Assembly: GCA_903844215.1 (NCBI GenBank)
Contig: CAIMSP010000097.1
Span: 1 to 33,175 of the forward strand
Direction of reading: 5' to 3'
Length of the DNA: 33,175 nt
From: an uncultured beta proteobacterium
Lineage (GTDB): Bacteria > Pseudomonadota > Gammaproteobacteria > Burkholderiales > Burkholderiaceae_C
The translations under genes were made by a program, and so were the position numbers. How positions within the stretch are numbered: the stretch's first letter is position 1; each line of letters begins with the position of its first letter. Under the pieces are notes generated by a model that had not been told where the DNA came from, made no database searches, and worked only from the letters and a program-made list of their open reading frames with translations. This document shows positions 4,696-12,963 of this stretch, one piece after another.

Positions 4696-6572
4696 TTCCC
4701 CCAACTGTCCTTCAACCCCACCGCCCGGTTGAACACCAGCTTGCCCGCCGCGTGGTCCTTGCGGTCCGCCACGAAGTAGCCATGCCGCTCAAACTGAAAC
4801 TTGTCGTCTGCCTTGGCTGTGGCCAGTGACGGCTCGACATAGGCGGTGACGGTCTTTAATGAGTCGGGGTTCAGGCTTTCGATGAAGTCTTTGCCGCCGG
4901 CGTCGGGCTGGGCGTCGGTGAACAAGCGGTCGTACAGGCGCACTTCGGCCGGGATGCCGTCGGCCACGGCGACCCAGGTGATGACGCCCTTGACCTTGAC
5001 GGAGTCGCTGCCCGGGGTGCCGCTCTTGGTGTCGGGGATGAGCATGGCGTGCACTTCGGTGATGCGGCCTGCGGCGTCTTTGGCGCAGCCGCTGCATTCG
5101 ATCACGTGACCGTATTTCAGGCGCGTCTTGCTACCCGCAAGCGTGGCACCGCTTGCGTCCACGCGCGGAGGGAACAGTCGGAAGAAGCCCTTTGGCGGCG
5201 TCTCTTCGAAGTCGCTGCGCTCGATCCAGACTTCCTTGCCGATCTTGAAGTGGCGCTTGCCCAGCTCGGGCAGGTGCGGGTGCACGGGCGCGGAGCAGTC
5301 GTCCAGATAGCGCCCATCCACAGCGGCTTGACCGCTGTTTTCCATGACAGCGTCCCAATTCGTCAGCACGAGCTTGACCGGATCCAGCACCGCCATGGCG
5401 CGCGGGGCGCTGACGTCCAGGGTTTCGCGCAAGCAACCCTCGAGCGTGCTGTAGTCGATCCAGGAGTCGCTCTTGGTGACGCCGATGCGCTCGGCAAACA
5501 ACTGGATCGCCTCGGGCGTGTAGCCGCGCCGGCGCAGGCCCACGATCGTCGGCATGCGCGGGTCGTCCCAGCCGCTCACGCGCTTGTCGTACACCAGCGC
5601 GGCGAGCTTGCGCTTGCTGGTGATGACGTAGGTGAGGTTCAGGCGCGCAAACTCGTACTGATGCGGGTGCGGTTGTGCCAACAGGCCGCCCACGACCCGC
5701 CCGTCGGGTAGTGTCGTCATCTCGCACAAACGGTCCAACAGCCAGTCATAAAACGGGCGCTGGTCTTCAAACTCCAGCGTGCAGATGCTGTGCGTGATCT
5801 GCTCCAGCGCGTCCTCGATCGGGTGCGCAAAGGTGTACATCGGGTAGATGCACCACTTGTCGCCGGTGTTGTGGTGCGTGGCGCGGCGGATGCGGTAGAT
5901 GGCCGGATCGCGCAGATTGATGTTCGGGCTGGCCATGTCGATTTTGGAGCGCAGCACCATCGAGCCATCTTCGTGCGCGCCGCCCTGCATCTCGCGAAAC
6001 CGCGCCAGGTTCTCGGCCGGCGTGCGGGCGCGGAACGGGCTGTCCACGCCGGGCTTGCCAAAGTCGCCGCGGTTCTCGCGCATGGCTTCGGCGCTTTGCT
6101 CGTCCACATAGGCGTGGCCGGCCTCGACCAGGTACTCGGCGGCGCGGTACATGAAGTCGAAGTAGTCGCTGGCCTGGTAGAGGTGGCTGGTGCCATTGGC
6201 GTTCCAGTCAAAGCCCAGCCACTGCACCGTGTCCTTGATGGCGTTGACGTACTCCAGGTCTTCCTTCTCGGGATTCGTGTCGTCAAAGCGCAGGTGGCAC
6301 ACACCGCCATAGTCGCGCGCCAGGCCGAAGTTCAGGCAGATGCTTTTGGCGTGGCCCACGTGCAGGTAGCCGTTGGGCTCGGGCGGAAAGCGCGTGCGGA
6401 TCTTGGCCGGGTCGCTCGGGCCAGCGGCGTGGTGCGCGGCGTCGCCCGGGCTGCCGGCCCATTGGCGCGACGCATAGGTGCCGTCGGCCAGGTCGTGCTC
6501 GATGATCTGGCGCAGGAAGTTGCTCGGCTTGGTGGCGGGGGTGTCCGTGGTCGTGGGGGTGATGGCGCTCAT
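4692..6572 (-). CDS. glnS: glutamine-tRNA ligase
   Basis: This 626-residue cytoplasmic enzyme charges tRNA-Gln with glutamine using ATP. The class I signatures are clear: FPPEPNGYLHVGHAKSICLNFG (HIGH region, HVGH) and VITSKRK (KMSKS equivalent). RFDDTNPEKE, the middle domain and the C-terminal anticodon-binding barrels (for example KVKGVITWV) follow. It is longer than E. coli GlnS (about 554 residues) because of an N-terminal extension with a small insert (WAGSPGDAAHHAAGPSDPAK) before the catalytic core. I start at 6572 (MSAITPT); an in-frame ATG at 6611 would lie in the intergenic region. It is divergent from the ABC importer operon, and its stop overlaps the zeta-like gene. Confidence 0.97.
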   Translation of the reverse strand: MSAITPTTTDTPATKPSNFLRQIIEHDLADGTYASRQWAGSPGDAAHHAAGPSDPAKIRTRFPPEPNGYLHVGHAKSICLNFGLARDYGGVCHLRFDDTNPEKEDLEYVNAIKDTVQWLGFDWNANGTSHLYQASDYFDFMYRAAEYLVEAGHAYVDEQSAEAMRENRGDFGKPGVDSPFRARTPAENLARFREMQGGAHEDGSMVLRSKIDMASPNINLRDPAIYRIRRATHHNTGDKWCIYPMYTFAHPIEDALEQITHSICTLEFEDQRPFYDWLLDRLCEMTTLPDGRVVGGLLAQPHPHQYEFARLNLTYVITSKRKLAALVYDKRVSGWDDPRMPTIVGLRRRGYTPEAIQLFAERIGVTKSDSWIDYSTLEGCLRETLDVSAPRAMAVLDPVKLVLTNWDAVMENSGQAAVDGRYLDDCSAPVHPHLPELGKRHFKIGKEVWIERSDFEETPPKGFFRLFPPRVDASGATLAGSKTRLKYGHVIECSGCAKDAAGRITEVHAMLIPDTKSGTPGSDSVKVKGVITWVAVADGIPAEVRLYDRLFTDAQPDAGGKDFIESLNPDSLKTVTAYVEPSLATAKADDKFQFERHGYFVADRKDHAAGKLVFNRAVGLKDSWGK

Positions 6573-6652
6573 GGACGCGATTTTAGGCGGCGCGCTTGCC
6601 CGGCAGGTCAAGCTCGGGCAAACCCGGTCACAGAAACGTCACCATTCGTTCA

Positions 6653-6658
6653 TATACT
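6653..6658 (+). promoter_or_regulatory. possible -10 box of the ABC importer operon
   Basis: TATACT lies seven bases before the ATG at 6665, so a start of transcription six to seven bases downstream would give an essentially leaderless message. There is no good -35 hexamer at the right distance and no ribosome binding site before the ATG. The call rests on the -10 match only. Confidence 0.35.
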
Positions 6659-6664
6659 GCGCCG

Positions 6665-7678
6665 ATGTCATCCATCCAGCTCGTCGGCGTGTCCAAGGAT
6701 TGGGGCGGCACCAAGGCGCTTGAAGCCATCCACCTCACGATAGAACCCGGCAGCTTTTGCGTGCTGCTCGGGCCGTCGGGCTGCGGCAAATCGACCACGC
6801 TGCGCATCATGGCCGGGCTCGAATCCGCCAGCGCCGGCCAGGTGCTGGTCGATGGCCGCGACGTGACGAACGAGCCGCCGGCGCGGCGCGGCATCGCCAT
6901 GGTGTTCCAGAATTACGCGCTGTTTCCACATCTGAGCGTGGCCGACAACATCACGTTCGGCCTGTCGGTGCGCAAGGTCGAGGCCACCGAAGCGGCGCGG
7001 CGATTGAAGTCCACGGCGGAACTGCTGGGCTTGCAAGACCTGCTGGCGCGCAAACCCTCACAGCTCTCCGGCGGACAGCAACAGCGCGTGGCGCTGGGCC
7101 GGGCGCTGGTGGCGCAGGCCAAGGTCTGTTTGATGGACGAGCCGCTCTCCAACCTCGATGCGCAACTGCGCCAGGACATGCGGCGCGAGCTGCGCGAGTT
7201 GCAGCAGCGCCTGGGTCTGACCGTGGTGTACGTCACGCACGACCAGACCGAAGCCATGAGCATGGCCGACCAGGTGGTGCTGCTGAACCAGGGACGCATC
7301 GAGCAGAACGCCGCGCCGCGCGTGCTGTACGCCAGCCCCGCCAGCACCTTTGCCGCGCGCTTCATCGGCACGCCCGCCATGAACCTGCTGCGCCTGGAGG
7401 GCGGCCACATCGCCGGCAGCCAGGTGGCGGTGCAACACCCCGGTGCGCTGCTGGGCGTGCGGCCCGAAGCGGTGACGCTGGGCGGCCACATTCCGGCCAC
7501 GGTGCAGAGCCTGGAATACCTGGGCGCCGACCTGGTGCTGCGCTGCGCCGTGGGCTCCGAAGTCATCACCGTGCGCGCCGACGGCCAGTGCGATCTGGGC
7601 GCAGGCGCGCAGGTCATGCTGCATTGGCCGGCGCAGGCCGAACACTTTTTCGATTCACAGGGCAACCGAGTCCACTAA
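6665..7678 (+). CDS. ABC importer ATP-binding protein, UgpC/MalK-like
   Basis: This 337-residue ATPase of a CUT1-type sugar or glycerol-phosphate importer has Walker A GPSGCGKST (36-44), VFQNYALFPH as Q-loop, signature LSGGQQQRVALGRAL, Walker B VCLMDEPLSNLDA and the H-loop VTHDQTEA. The C-terminal MalK-type regulatory part includes LLGVRPEAV and VQSLEYLGAD. It powers uptake through the two permeases downstream and is the first gene of the operon, followed by the binding protein after 28 bases. In E. coli ugp the ATPase gene comes last, so the order differs. Substrate cannot be fixed from this subunit; glycerol-3-phosphate or a related phosphodiester is plausible from the whole operon. The frame is open upstream to 6596, but homology begins near SSIQLVGVSK. 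Confidence 0.92.
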   Translation: MSSIQLVGVSKDWGGTKALEAIHLTIEPGSFCVLLGPSGCGKSTTLRIMAGLESASAGQVLVDGRDVTNEPPARRGIAMVFQNYALFPHLSVADNITFGLSVRKVEATEAARRLKSTAELLGLQDLLARKPSQLSGGQQQRVALGRALVAQAKVCLMDEPLSNLDAQLRQDMRRELRELQQRLGLTVVYVTHDQTEAMSMADQVVLLNQGRIEQNAAPRVLYASPASTFAARFIGTPAMNLLRLEGGHIAGSQVAVQHPGALLGVRPEAVTLGGHIPATVQSLEYLGADLVLRCAVGSEVITVRADGQCDLGAGAQVMLHWPAQAEHFFDSQGNRVH

Positions 7679-7706
7679 CCACCACCAACCGCAGCAGGAG
7701 AGCCGC

Positions 7707-8993
7707 ATGCAAAAGAGAACCTTCAACCAGATCATCATCGCGTCCACCCTCGGCCTGGGCAGCATGGGCGCGATGGCGCAGGCGCCCACCGACGTGTCCT
7801 TCTTTTACCCGGTCGCCGTGGGCGGCACCATCGCCAAGTACATCGACGATCTGGCGGCCGAGTTCACAAAAGAAAACCCCGGCATCAAGCTCACGCCGAT
7901 CTACGCCGGCAGCTACCAGGACACCATCGTCAAAGCCCTCACGGCGCACAAGTCGGGCACGCCGCCGGTCACCTCGGTGCTGCTGTCCACCGACATGTTC
8001 ACGCTGATCGACGAAGACGCCATCGTGCCCATCGACAACTTCGTCAAGACGGCCGACGACAAGGCCTGGCTGGGCGGCTTCTACAAGGCCTTCATGGCCA
8101 ACAGCCAGACCGGCGGCAAGACCTGGGGCGTGCCGTTCCAGCGCTCCACCATCGTGCTCTACTACAACAAGGAGCTGCTCAAGGCGGCGGGCCTGGACGC
8201 CAACCGGGGCCCGGCCACCTGGGCCGAGATGGCCGACTACGCGAAGAAGCTCACCAAGAAAGACGCATCCGGCAAGGTCACGCAATACGGCGTGCAGATT
8301 CCGTCCAGCGGCTTCCCCTACTGGCTGTTCCAGGCGCTGGCCGTGGAGAACGACGCCATCCTGGCCAACGACGCGGGCAACGCGGTGAAGTTCGACGACC
8401 CCAAGGTGGTCGAGGCGCTGCAATACTGGGTCGATCTGGGCAAGCAGGGCGTGCACCCCACGGGCGTGGTCGAATGGGGCACGACGCCCAAGGACTTCTT
8501 CGAGAAGAAGGTCGCCATGATGTGGACCACCACCGGCAACCTCACCAACGTGAAGAACAACGCCAAGTTTGATTTCGGCGTGGCCATGCTGCCTGCCGGC
8601 AAGCGCAAGGGCTCGCCCACCGGCGGCGGCAACTTCTACATCTTCAAGAAGTCCACGCCGACGCAACAGGAAGCCGCGTTCAAGTTCATCAAGTGGGTGA
8701 CGCAGCCCGAGCGCGCCGCGCGCTGGAGCATCGAGACCGGCTACGTCGCCGTGTCGCCCGCGGCCTACGCCACGGAGGCGCTGCGCAAATATGGCAGCGA
8801 GTTCGCGCCCGCTTTGGTGGCGCGCGATCAACTGCCGTTCTCCGTGGCCGAGTTTTCCACGCACGACAACCAGCGCGTGACCAAGGCGCTGAACGACGGA
8901 CTGCAGGCCGCCCTCACCGGCACCAAGACCCCCGCCGCCGCCATGGCCGACGCGCAAAAGGAAGCCGAGCGCATTTTGAGAAGCTACAAGTAA
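7707..8993 (+). CDS. periplasmic solute-binding protein, UgpB-like (family 1)
   Basis: This 428-residue extracellular binding protein has a signal peptide (about residues 1-24, cleavage after GAMA). VSFFYPVAVGGTIAKYIDDLAAEFTKENP is the usual first strand and helix of family 1 sugar-binding proteins. The segments GVPFQRSTIVLYYNKELLKAAGLD, TWAEMADYAKKL and MMWTTTGNLTN parallel UgpB. A ribosome binding site AGGAG stands at 7696-7700. It captures the substrate in the periplasm and delivers it to the permeases. The gene is followed by a REP-like element before the permease genes, a position often associated with higher expression of the binding protein. Glycerol-3-phosphate or glycerophosphodiester is the best guess, not proven. 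Confidence 0.92.
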   Translation: MQKRTFNQIIIASTLGLGSMGAMAQAPTDVSFFYPVAVGGTIAKYIDDLAAEFTKENPGIKLTPIYAGSYQDTIVKALTAHKSGTPPVTSVLLSTDMFTLIDEDAIVPIDNFVKTADDKAWLGGFYKAFMANSQTGGKTWGVPFQRSTIVLYYNKELLKAAGLDANRGPATWAEMADYAKKLTKKDASGKVTQYGVQIPSSGFPYWLFQALAVENDAILANDAGNAVKFDDPKVVEALQYWVDLGKQGVHPTGVVEWGTTPKDFFEKKVAMMWTTTGNLTNVKNNAKFDFGVAMLPAGKRKGSPTGGGNFYIFKKSTPTQQEAAFKFIKWVTQPERAARWSIETGYVAVSPAAYATEALRKYGSEFAPALVARDQLPFSVAEFSTHDNQRVTKALNDGLQAALTGTKTPAAAMADAQKEAERILRSYK

Positions 8994-9027
8994 GCCCGTT
9001 GGCCAACATGTTGGGCGTTTGCGCTTG

Positions 9028-9144
9028 CCCCTCACCCCCGCCCTCGAGTACGGGGGCGAGGGAGTTTGGCAGGCCCCTGCGCCCGCTTGCGAAAGCGCGG
9101 CAGTGGCTCCCTCGCCCGCTTGCGGGAGAGGGCAGGGGTGAGGG
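9028..9144. repeat. REP-like double palindrome between binding-protein and permease genes
   Basis: Two inverted GC-rich units face each other: CCCTCACCCCCGCCCTC with GGGCGAGGGAG (9028-9063), and CTCCCTCGCCC with GAGGGCAGGGGTGAGGG (9107-9144). Related units occur at 16546-16587 and 18710-18751, so this is a dispersed family of this genome. It can fold in RNA and could stabilise the upstream message or attenuate the permeases; its right end (GGTGAGGG) also supplies the only purine-rich stretch before the permease ATG at 9154. Confidence 0.75.
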
Positions 9145-9153
9145 TGAATTCGC

Positions 9154-10038
9154 ATGAATTCCACAAGCACCGGCACACGCGCGCTGCACGCCTATTTGCT
9201 GCTGTTGCCGGCGCTGGTGTTGCTGGTGGCGTTCACGCATTACCCGGCTGTTGCCACGCTGATCGACAGCTTTTACTCCACGCCCCGAGGCGGTCGCCCC
9301 GGCGTGTGGGTGGGGCTGGAGAACTACCAGATGATGGTGGGCGACCCGGTGTTCTGGAAAGCCGCGAGCAACAACCTGTGGTTCGCGCTGGCGACGATTC
9401 CCTTCTCCATCGGCCTGGCGCTGGTGATGGCGCTGTGGGTCAACGAGCGCATCGCCGGGCGCGGCTTTCTGCGCATGGCCTACTTCACGCCCACGGTGCT
9501 GCCGATGATTGCCGTGGCCAACATCTGGCTGTTTTTTTACACGCCGGGCTACGGCTTGCTGGAGCAGATCACCGGCTTCTTCGGTCTGCCCTCGCACAAC
9601 TGGCTGGGCGACCAAAGCACCGCGCTGGGCGCGATCACGCTGGTGGCGATCTGGAAAGAGGCCGGCTTCTTCATGATCTTCTACCTGGCCGCGCTGCAAA
9701 GTTTGAGCCCGAGCCTGCGCGAGGCCGCCGCGATTGAGGGCGCGTCGCGCTGGTATTTCTTTCGCCGCGTGCAGTGGCCGCTGCTCATGCCCACGACGCT
9801 GTTCGTGATGATCAATGCCGTGATCAACGCCGTGCGCATGGTGGACCACGTGGTGGTGCTCACGCGCGGCGGGCCCGACAACGCCTCCACGCTGCTGCTG
9901 TACCACCTGTACGAAGTGGGCTTCAAGTTCTGGGACACGGCCTACGCCGCGGCCCTCACGGTGGTGCTGCTGGCGGTGCTGGCCAGCGTGGCGCTGCTCC
10001 AGTTCTTCGTGCTCGACCGCAAGCTGCACTACCAATGA
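9154..10038 (+). CDS. ABC importer permease, UgpA/MalF-like
   Basis: This 294-residue inner-membrane permease has about six hydrophobic segments. The first is AYLLLLPALVLLVAF, and the EAA loop EAAAIEGASRWYFFRRVQWPLL near residues 191-212 contacts the ATPase. The sequence SFYSTPRGGRPGVWVGLENYQ after the first segment is typical of UgpA-type subunits. It forms the translocation channel with the next gene, which starts inside its stop codon (ATGA overlap at 10035-10038). The ribosome binding site may be supplied by the end of the REP-like element. Confidence 0.93.
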   Translation: MNSTSTGTRALHAYLLLLPALVLLVAFTHYPAVATLIDSFYSTPRGGRPGVWVGLENYQMMVGDPVFWKAASNNLWFALATIPFSIGLALVMALWVNERIAGRGFLRMAYFTPTVLPMIAVANIWLFFYTPGYGLLEQITGFFGLPSHNWLGDQSTALGAITLVAIWKEAGFFMIFYLAALQSLSPSLREAAAIEGASRWYFFRRVQWPLLMPTTLFVMINAVINAVRMVDHVVVLTRGGPDNASTLLLYHLYEVGFKFWDTAYAAALTVVLLAVLASVALLQFFVLDRKLHYQ

Positions 10039-10868
10039 AGTCAAGCACGACACGCCTGGTGTACAACGACCCGGGGCGCCTCGACACCCTCGCCGCCTGG
10101 CTGCTGGCGCTGCTGTGGATTCTGCCGCTGGTCTATACCGTGTGGACCGCCTTTCACCCGAGCGAGTATTCCACGCGCTTCGAGCTGCTGGCGCCGCTCA
10201 CGCTGGACAACTTCTCGCGCGCCTGGGAGGCCGCGCCGTTTGCGCGCTATTTCTTCAACACCACGCTGCTGGTGACGCTGATCCTGTGCAGCCAGTTGCT
10301 GCTCAGCACGCTCGCGGCCTATGCCTTTGCGCGCTACGAATTTCCCGGCAAGGGCCTGCTGTTTGCGCTGGTGCTGGTGCAGTTGATGGTCATGCCCGAC
10401 ATCCTGCTGGTGGAGAACTACAAGACCATGGCGCGCCTGGGCCTGGTGGACACGCTGCTGGCCGTGGGCCTGCCCTACTTCGCCTCGGCCTTCGCCATCT
10501 TCCTGCTGCGCCAGACCTTCCTCGGCATCCCCAAGGAGCTGGTGGAGGCGGCGCGCGTGGAGGGGGCCAGCGCGCTGCAGATTCTGTGGCGCGTCTATGT
10601 GCCGCTGGCCAAGCCGGTGTACACCGCCTTCGCGCTGGTGTCGGTGAGCTTTCACTGGAACAATTTTCTCTGGCCGGTGATCATCACCAACAGCGTGACT
10701 TCGCGCCCGCTCACGGTGGGACTGCAGGTGTTCTCCTCCACCGATCAGGGCGTGGACTGGTCCATCATCACCGCCGCCACGCTCATGACCTCGGCGCCGC
10801 TGCTCATCGCCTTCTTGCTGTTTCAACGCCAGTTCGTGCAGAGCTTCATGCGCGCCGGCATCAAATGA
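10035..10868 (+). CDS. ABC importer permease, UgpE/MalG-like
   Basis: This 277-residue inner-membrane protein has an N-terminal hydrophobic segment (LAAWLLALLWILPLVYTVWTA), five more, and the EAA motif EAARVEGASALQILWRVYVPLAKP at about residues 172-195. The segment SRPLTVGLQVFSS between the last two helices is typical of UgpE-type partners. It pairs with the preceding UgpA-like subunit. Start at 10035 from the ATGA overlap; a longer upstream reading of this frame is not real because it overlaps the first permease in another frame. Confidence 0.93.
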   Translation: MKSSTTRLVYNDPGRLDTLAAWLLALLWILPLVYTVWTAFHPSEYSTRFELLAPLTLDNFSRAWEAAPFARYFFNTTLLVTLILCSQLLLSTLAAYAFARYEFPGKGLLFALVLVQLMVMPDILLVENYKTMARLGLVDTLLAVGLPYFASAFAIFLLRQTFLGIPKELVEAARVEGASALQILWRVYVPLAKPVYTAFALVSVSFHWNNFLWPVIITNSVTSRPLTVGLQVFSSTDQGVDWSIITAATLMTSAPLLIAFLLFQRQFVQSFMRAGIK

Positions 10869-10878
10869 GATTGACCCC

Positions 10879-11724
10879 ATGAAACTCATCACCTGGAACG
10901 TGCAATGGTTCTGCGGCCTGGACGGCGTGGTCAGCGTGGAGCGCGTGCTGAGCGAGGCCCGCGCCATGGCCGACTTCGACGTGCTGTGCCTGCAGGAGGT
11001 GGCGCTCAACTACCCACGGCTCGCAGGCGACGCCGGCTTTGATCAGGTCGAGCGCGTGCGCCAACTGCTGCCCGGTTTCGAGGTGTTCTTTGGCGCGGCC
11101 GTGGATGAGCTCGGAGCCGACGGGCAACGCCAGCGCTTTGGCAACCTGATTGCCACGCGTCTGCCGGTGGCCCAGGTGCAGCACCACGCCCTGCCCTATC
11201 CGGCCGACGCCGGTGTCAGCTCCATGCCGCGCAGCTGCACCAGCGCCACGCTGCTCACGGCCGGCGGGCCGCTGCGCGTCATGACCACGCACCTGGAATA
11301 TTTTTCCAAACCCCAGCGCCTGGCGCAGGCGAACGCCTTGCGCGAGCTGCACGCCCAGGCCTGCGCCCAGGCGGCGCAGCCACCCCGCAGCGACCACAGC
11401 GGCGGACCGTTTCAAAGCAAGCCGCACACGCCCAGCGCCTTGCTGTGCGGCGACTTCAACTTCGCACCCAACGCGCCCGAGTACGCCTGCGTGCAGCAAC
11501 CGCAGGCCGACGCCACGCCCTTAGTGGACGCCTGGCGCGTGCTGCGCGGCGCGGCGCCGCACGACCCGAGCTTTCACGTCTTTGATAAGCGCTACAGCCC
11601 CGAGCCCGTGTGCTGCGACTTCGTGTTTGCCAGCGCCGACCTGCAGCCACGCCTGAAGCACATCGAGGTCAACAGCCAAACCCGCGCCTCCGACCACCAG
11701 CCGGTGCTGCTTGAATTGAGTTGA
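10879..11724 (+). CDS. endonuclease/exonuclease/phosphatase-fold protein
   Basis: This 281-residue protein starts MKLITWNVQWFCG, the first strand of the EEP fold with its metal-site Asn. It continues with DVLCLQEV (catalytic Glu), MTTHLEYFSKPQR (catalytic His), LLCGDFNFAP (Asp and Asn) and ends SDHQPVLLEL (Asp-His), so all usual catalytic residues are present. The fold cleaves phosphodiester or phosphoester bonds in nucleic acids, phospholipids or small molecules. No signal peptide, so it is cytoplasmic. It lies 10 bases after the last permease gene. In ugp operons this place is taken by the glycerophosphodiesterase UgpQ, so this protein may hydrolyse the imported substrate. That role is inference. 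Confidence 0.85.
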   Translation: MKLITWNVQWFCGLDGVVSVERVLSEARAMADFDVLCLQEVALNYPRLAGDAGFDQVERVRQLLPGFEVFFGAAVDELGADGQRQRFGNLIATRLPVAQVQHHALPYPADAGVSSMPRSCTSATLLTAGGPLRVMTTHLEYFSKPQRLAQANALRELHAQACAQAAQPPRSDHSGGPFQSKPHTPSALLCGDFNFAPNAPEYACVQQPQADATPLVDAWRVLRGAAPHDPSFHVFDKRYSPEPVCCDFVFASADLQPRLKHIEVNSQTRASDHQPVLLELS

Positions 11725-11878
11725 TTCTGGCGCTGCAAAGCCGTGCCGCGCAGCGACGCGGTTTCACCGAGGCGCTCGATGCGAAGCGGCCCTGAGCTTA
11801 TTTGTTAGAGTGTGGCACCTTGCGCGGCCAATTTGACAAGTCGTTCAATATCCGACGCAGGCTTTTAAGGAGATTGAC

Positions 11879-12559
11879 TTGACGATCAACCGCAACAGCT
11901 ACCTGCCCTTGTTATTCACCGGGCTTTTGTCGCTTGTGGGCTGCGCCCACCAAGAGGAGTCGCGAACCCTGGCAATTCAAAAAGTGGAAACAGCCAGCCA
12001 GGCCTATAACGGCCAGCGTGTTTCCATGTCGCTGGGCAAGTTTGAAAACCGTTCCTCCTTCATGCGCGGCGTGTTCTCGGACAATGTCGATCGCCTGGGC
12101 GGTCAAGCGCAGACGATTTTGATCACGCACTTGCAGCAATCGAACCGCTTCAGCGTGTTGGACCGCAGCAATATGACGGAAATCAAAGAAGAAGCCGCAC
12201 TGCAAAAGAAGGCGCAGACACTCAAGGGTGCGGCCTTCGTCGTCACCGGTGACGTTTCCGAATTTGGTCGCAGGGACGTCGGCGACAAGCAGTTGTTTGG
12301 CATTCTGGGACGCGGCAAGACACAAATTGCCTACGCCAAGGTGAACCTGAACATCGTGAATTCACTGACATCGGAAGTCGTGTTCTCGTCCCAGGGCGCG
12401 GGCGAATTCAGCCTGTCTGAACGCGAAGTCATCGGTTTCGGCGGCACCGCAGGCTACGACTCGACGCTCAACGGCAAGGTTCTGGAACTCGCCATTCGCG
12501 ACGCCGTGAATCACCTGGTCCAGGGCATCGACAGCGGCGCATGGCGTCCTGCTCCTTGA
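11879..12559 (+). CDS. CsgG-like lipoprotein
   Basis: This 226-residue lipoprotein starts with TTG at 11879, supported by AAGGAGA five bases upstream. The signal peptide ends in lipobox LVGC with Cys22. The mature part has the CsgG/penicillin-binding-protein-activator fold: VSMSLGKFENRSSF, then LITHLQQSNRFSVLDRSNM, ALQKKAQTLKGAAFVVTGDVSEFG and VNLNIVNSLTSEVVFSSQGAGE. CsgG itself is the curli export pore; in this genomic context the protein is more likely part of a separate envelope complex, because no curli genes are near. It opens a three-gene operon with two more lipoproteins, an arrangement known in other beta- and gammaproteobacteria. The 154 bases upstream hold no gene. Confidence 0.88.
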   Translation: MTINRNSYLPLLFTGLLSLVGCAHQEESRTLAIQKVETASQAYNGQRVSMSLGKFENRSSFMRGVFSDNVDRLGGQAQTILITHLQQSNRFSVLDRSNMTEIKEEAALQKKAQTLKGAAFVVTGDVSEFGRRDVGDKQLFGILGRGKTQIAYAKVNLNIVNSLTSEVVFSSQGAGEFSLSEREVIGFGGTAGYDSTLNGKVLELAIRDAVNHLVQGIDSGAWRPAP

Positions 12560-12588
12560 ACCTGCGCCCCTTAACTCACGGAGAACGC

Positions 12589-12963
12589 ATGTTCACATTT
12601 CGATCCAACACGGCCTTGCTGCTGCTCGCCTGCGCGGCACTGGGCGGCTGCGCCGCCAAACCATCGGCCACGCTGTACCAGTGGCAGGGCTATCAGAGTC
12701 ACGTGGACGCTTACTTCCGGGGCGACAAGTTGAGCCCGGATGCGCAAACCCAACTCATGGAAGAAGACCTGCGCAAGATACGGGCCAGCGGCGGCACGGT
12801 GCCACCGGGTTTCAACGCTCACCTGGGTCTGCTGTACGGGCAGCAGGGCAAGCCGGATCAGTTTGCCCTGCAGATCCAGGCCGAAAAGAAGCAATACCCG
12901 GAATCTGAAACATTCATGGATTTCCTGCTGCGCAATTTCAATAAACAAAAGGCGACGCCATGA
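12589..12963 (+). CDS. DUF4810 lipoprotein
   Basis: This 124-residue lipoprotein has lipobox LGGC at Cys21 and a conserved YQWQGYQSHVDAYFRGDKLSPDAQTQLMEEDLRKI segment. A helical second half (GFNAHLGLLYGQQGKPDQFALQIQAEKKQYPES) resembles a TPR hairpin. DUF4810 proteins are of unknown function and typically stand between a CsgG-like gene and a DUF799 gene, exactly as here. Ribosome binding site GGAGA (12580-12584). Its stop overlaps the next start (ATGA at 12960). Confidence 0.85.
   Translation: MFTFRSNTALLLLACAALGGCAAKPSATLYQWQGYQSHVDAYFRGDKLSPDAQTQLMEEDLRKIRASGGTVPPGFNAHLGLLYGQQGKPDQFALQIQAEKKQYPESETFMDFLLRNFNKQKATP

Noticed and set aside
1..4700. Integrated element with tRNA attachment site.
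   Set aside because: The region is accessory in content, but no integrase, tRNA gene or flanking attachment repeat is visible; the left border lies outside the window.
9028..9144. Possible CRISPR-like repeat array.
   Set aside because: Only two units that are inverted relative to each other, no spacers of equal length and no cas genes; it is a REP-like palindrome.
11879..12559. Curli biogenesis operon.
   Set aside because: Only a CsgG-like protein is present; its partners are DUF4810 and DUF799 lipoproteins, and no csgA, B, D, E or F is near.
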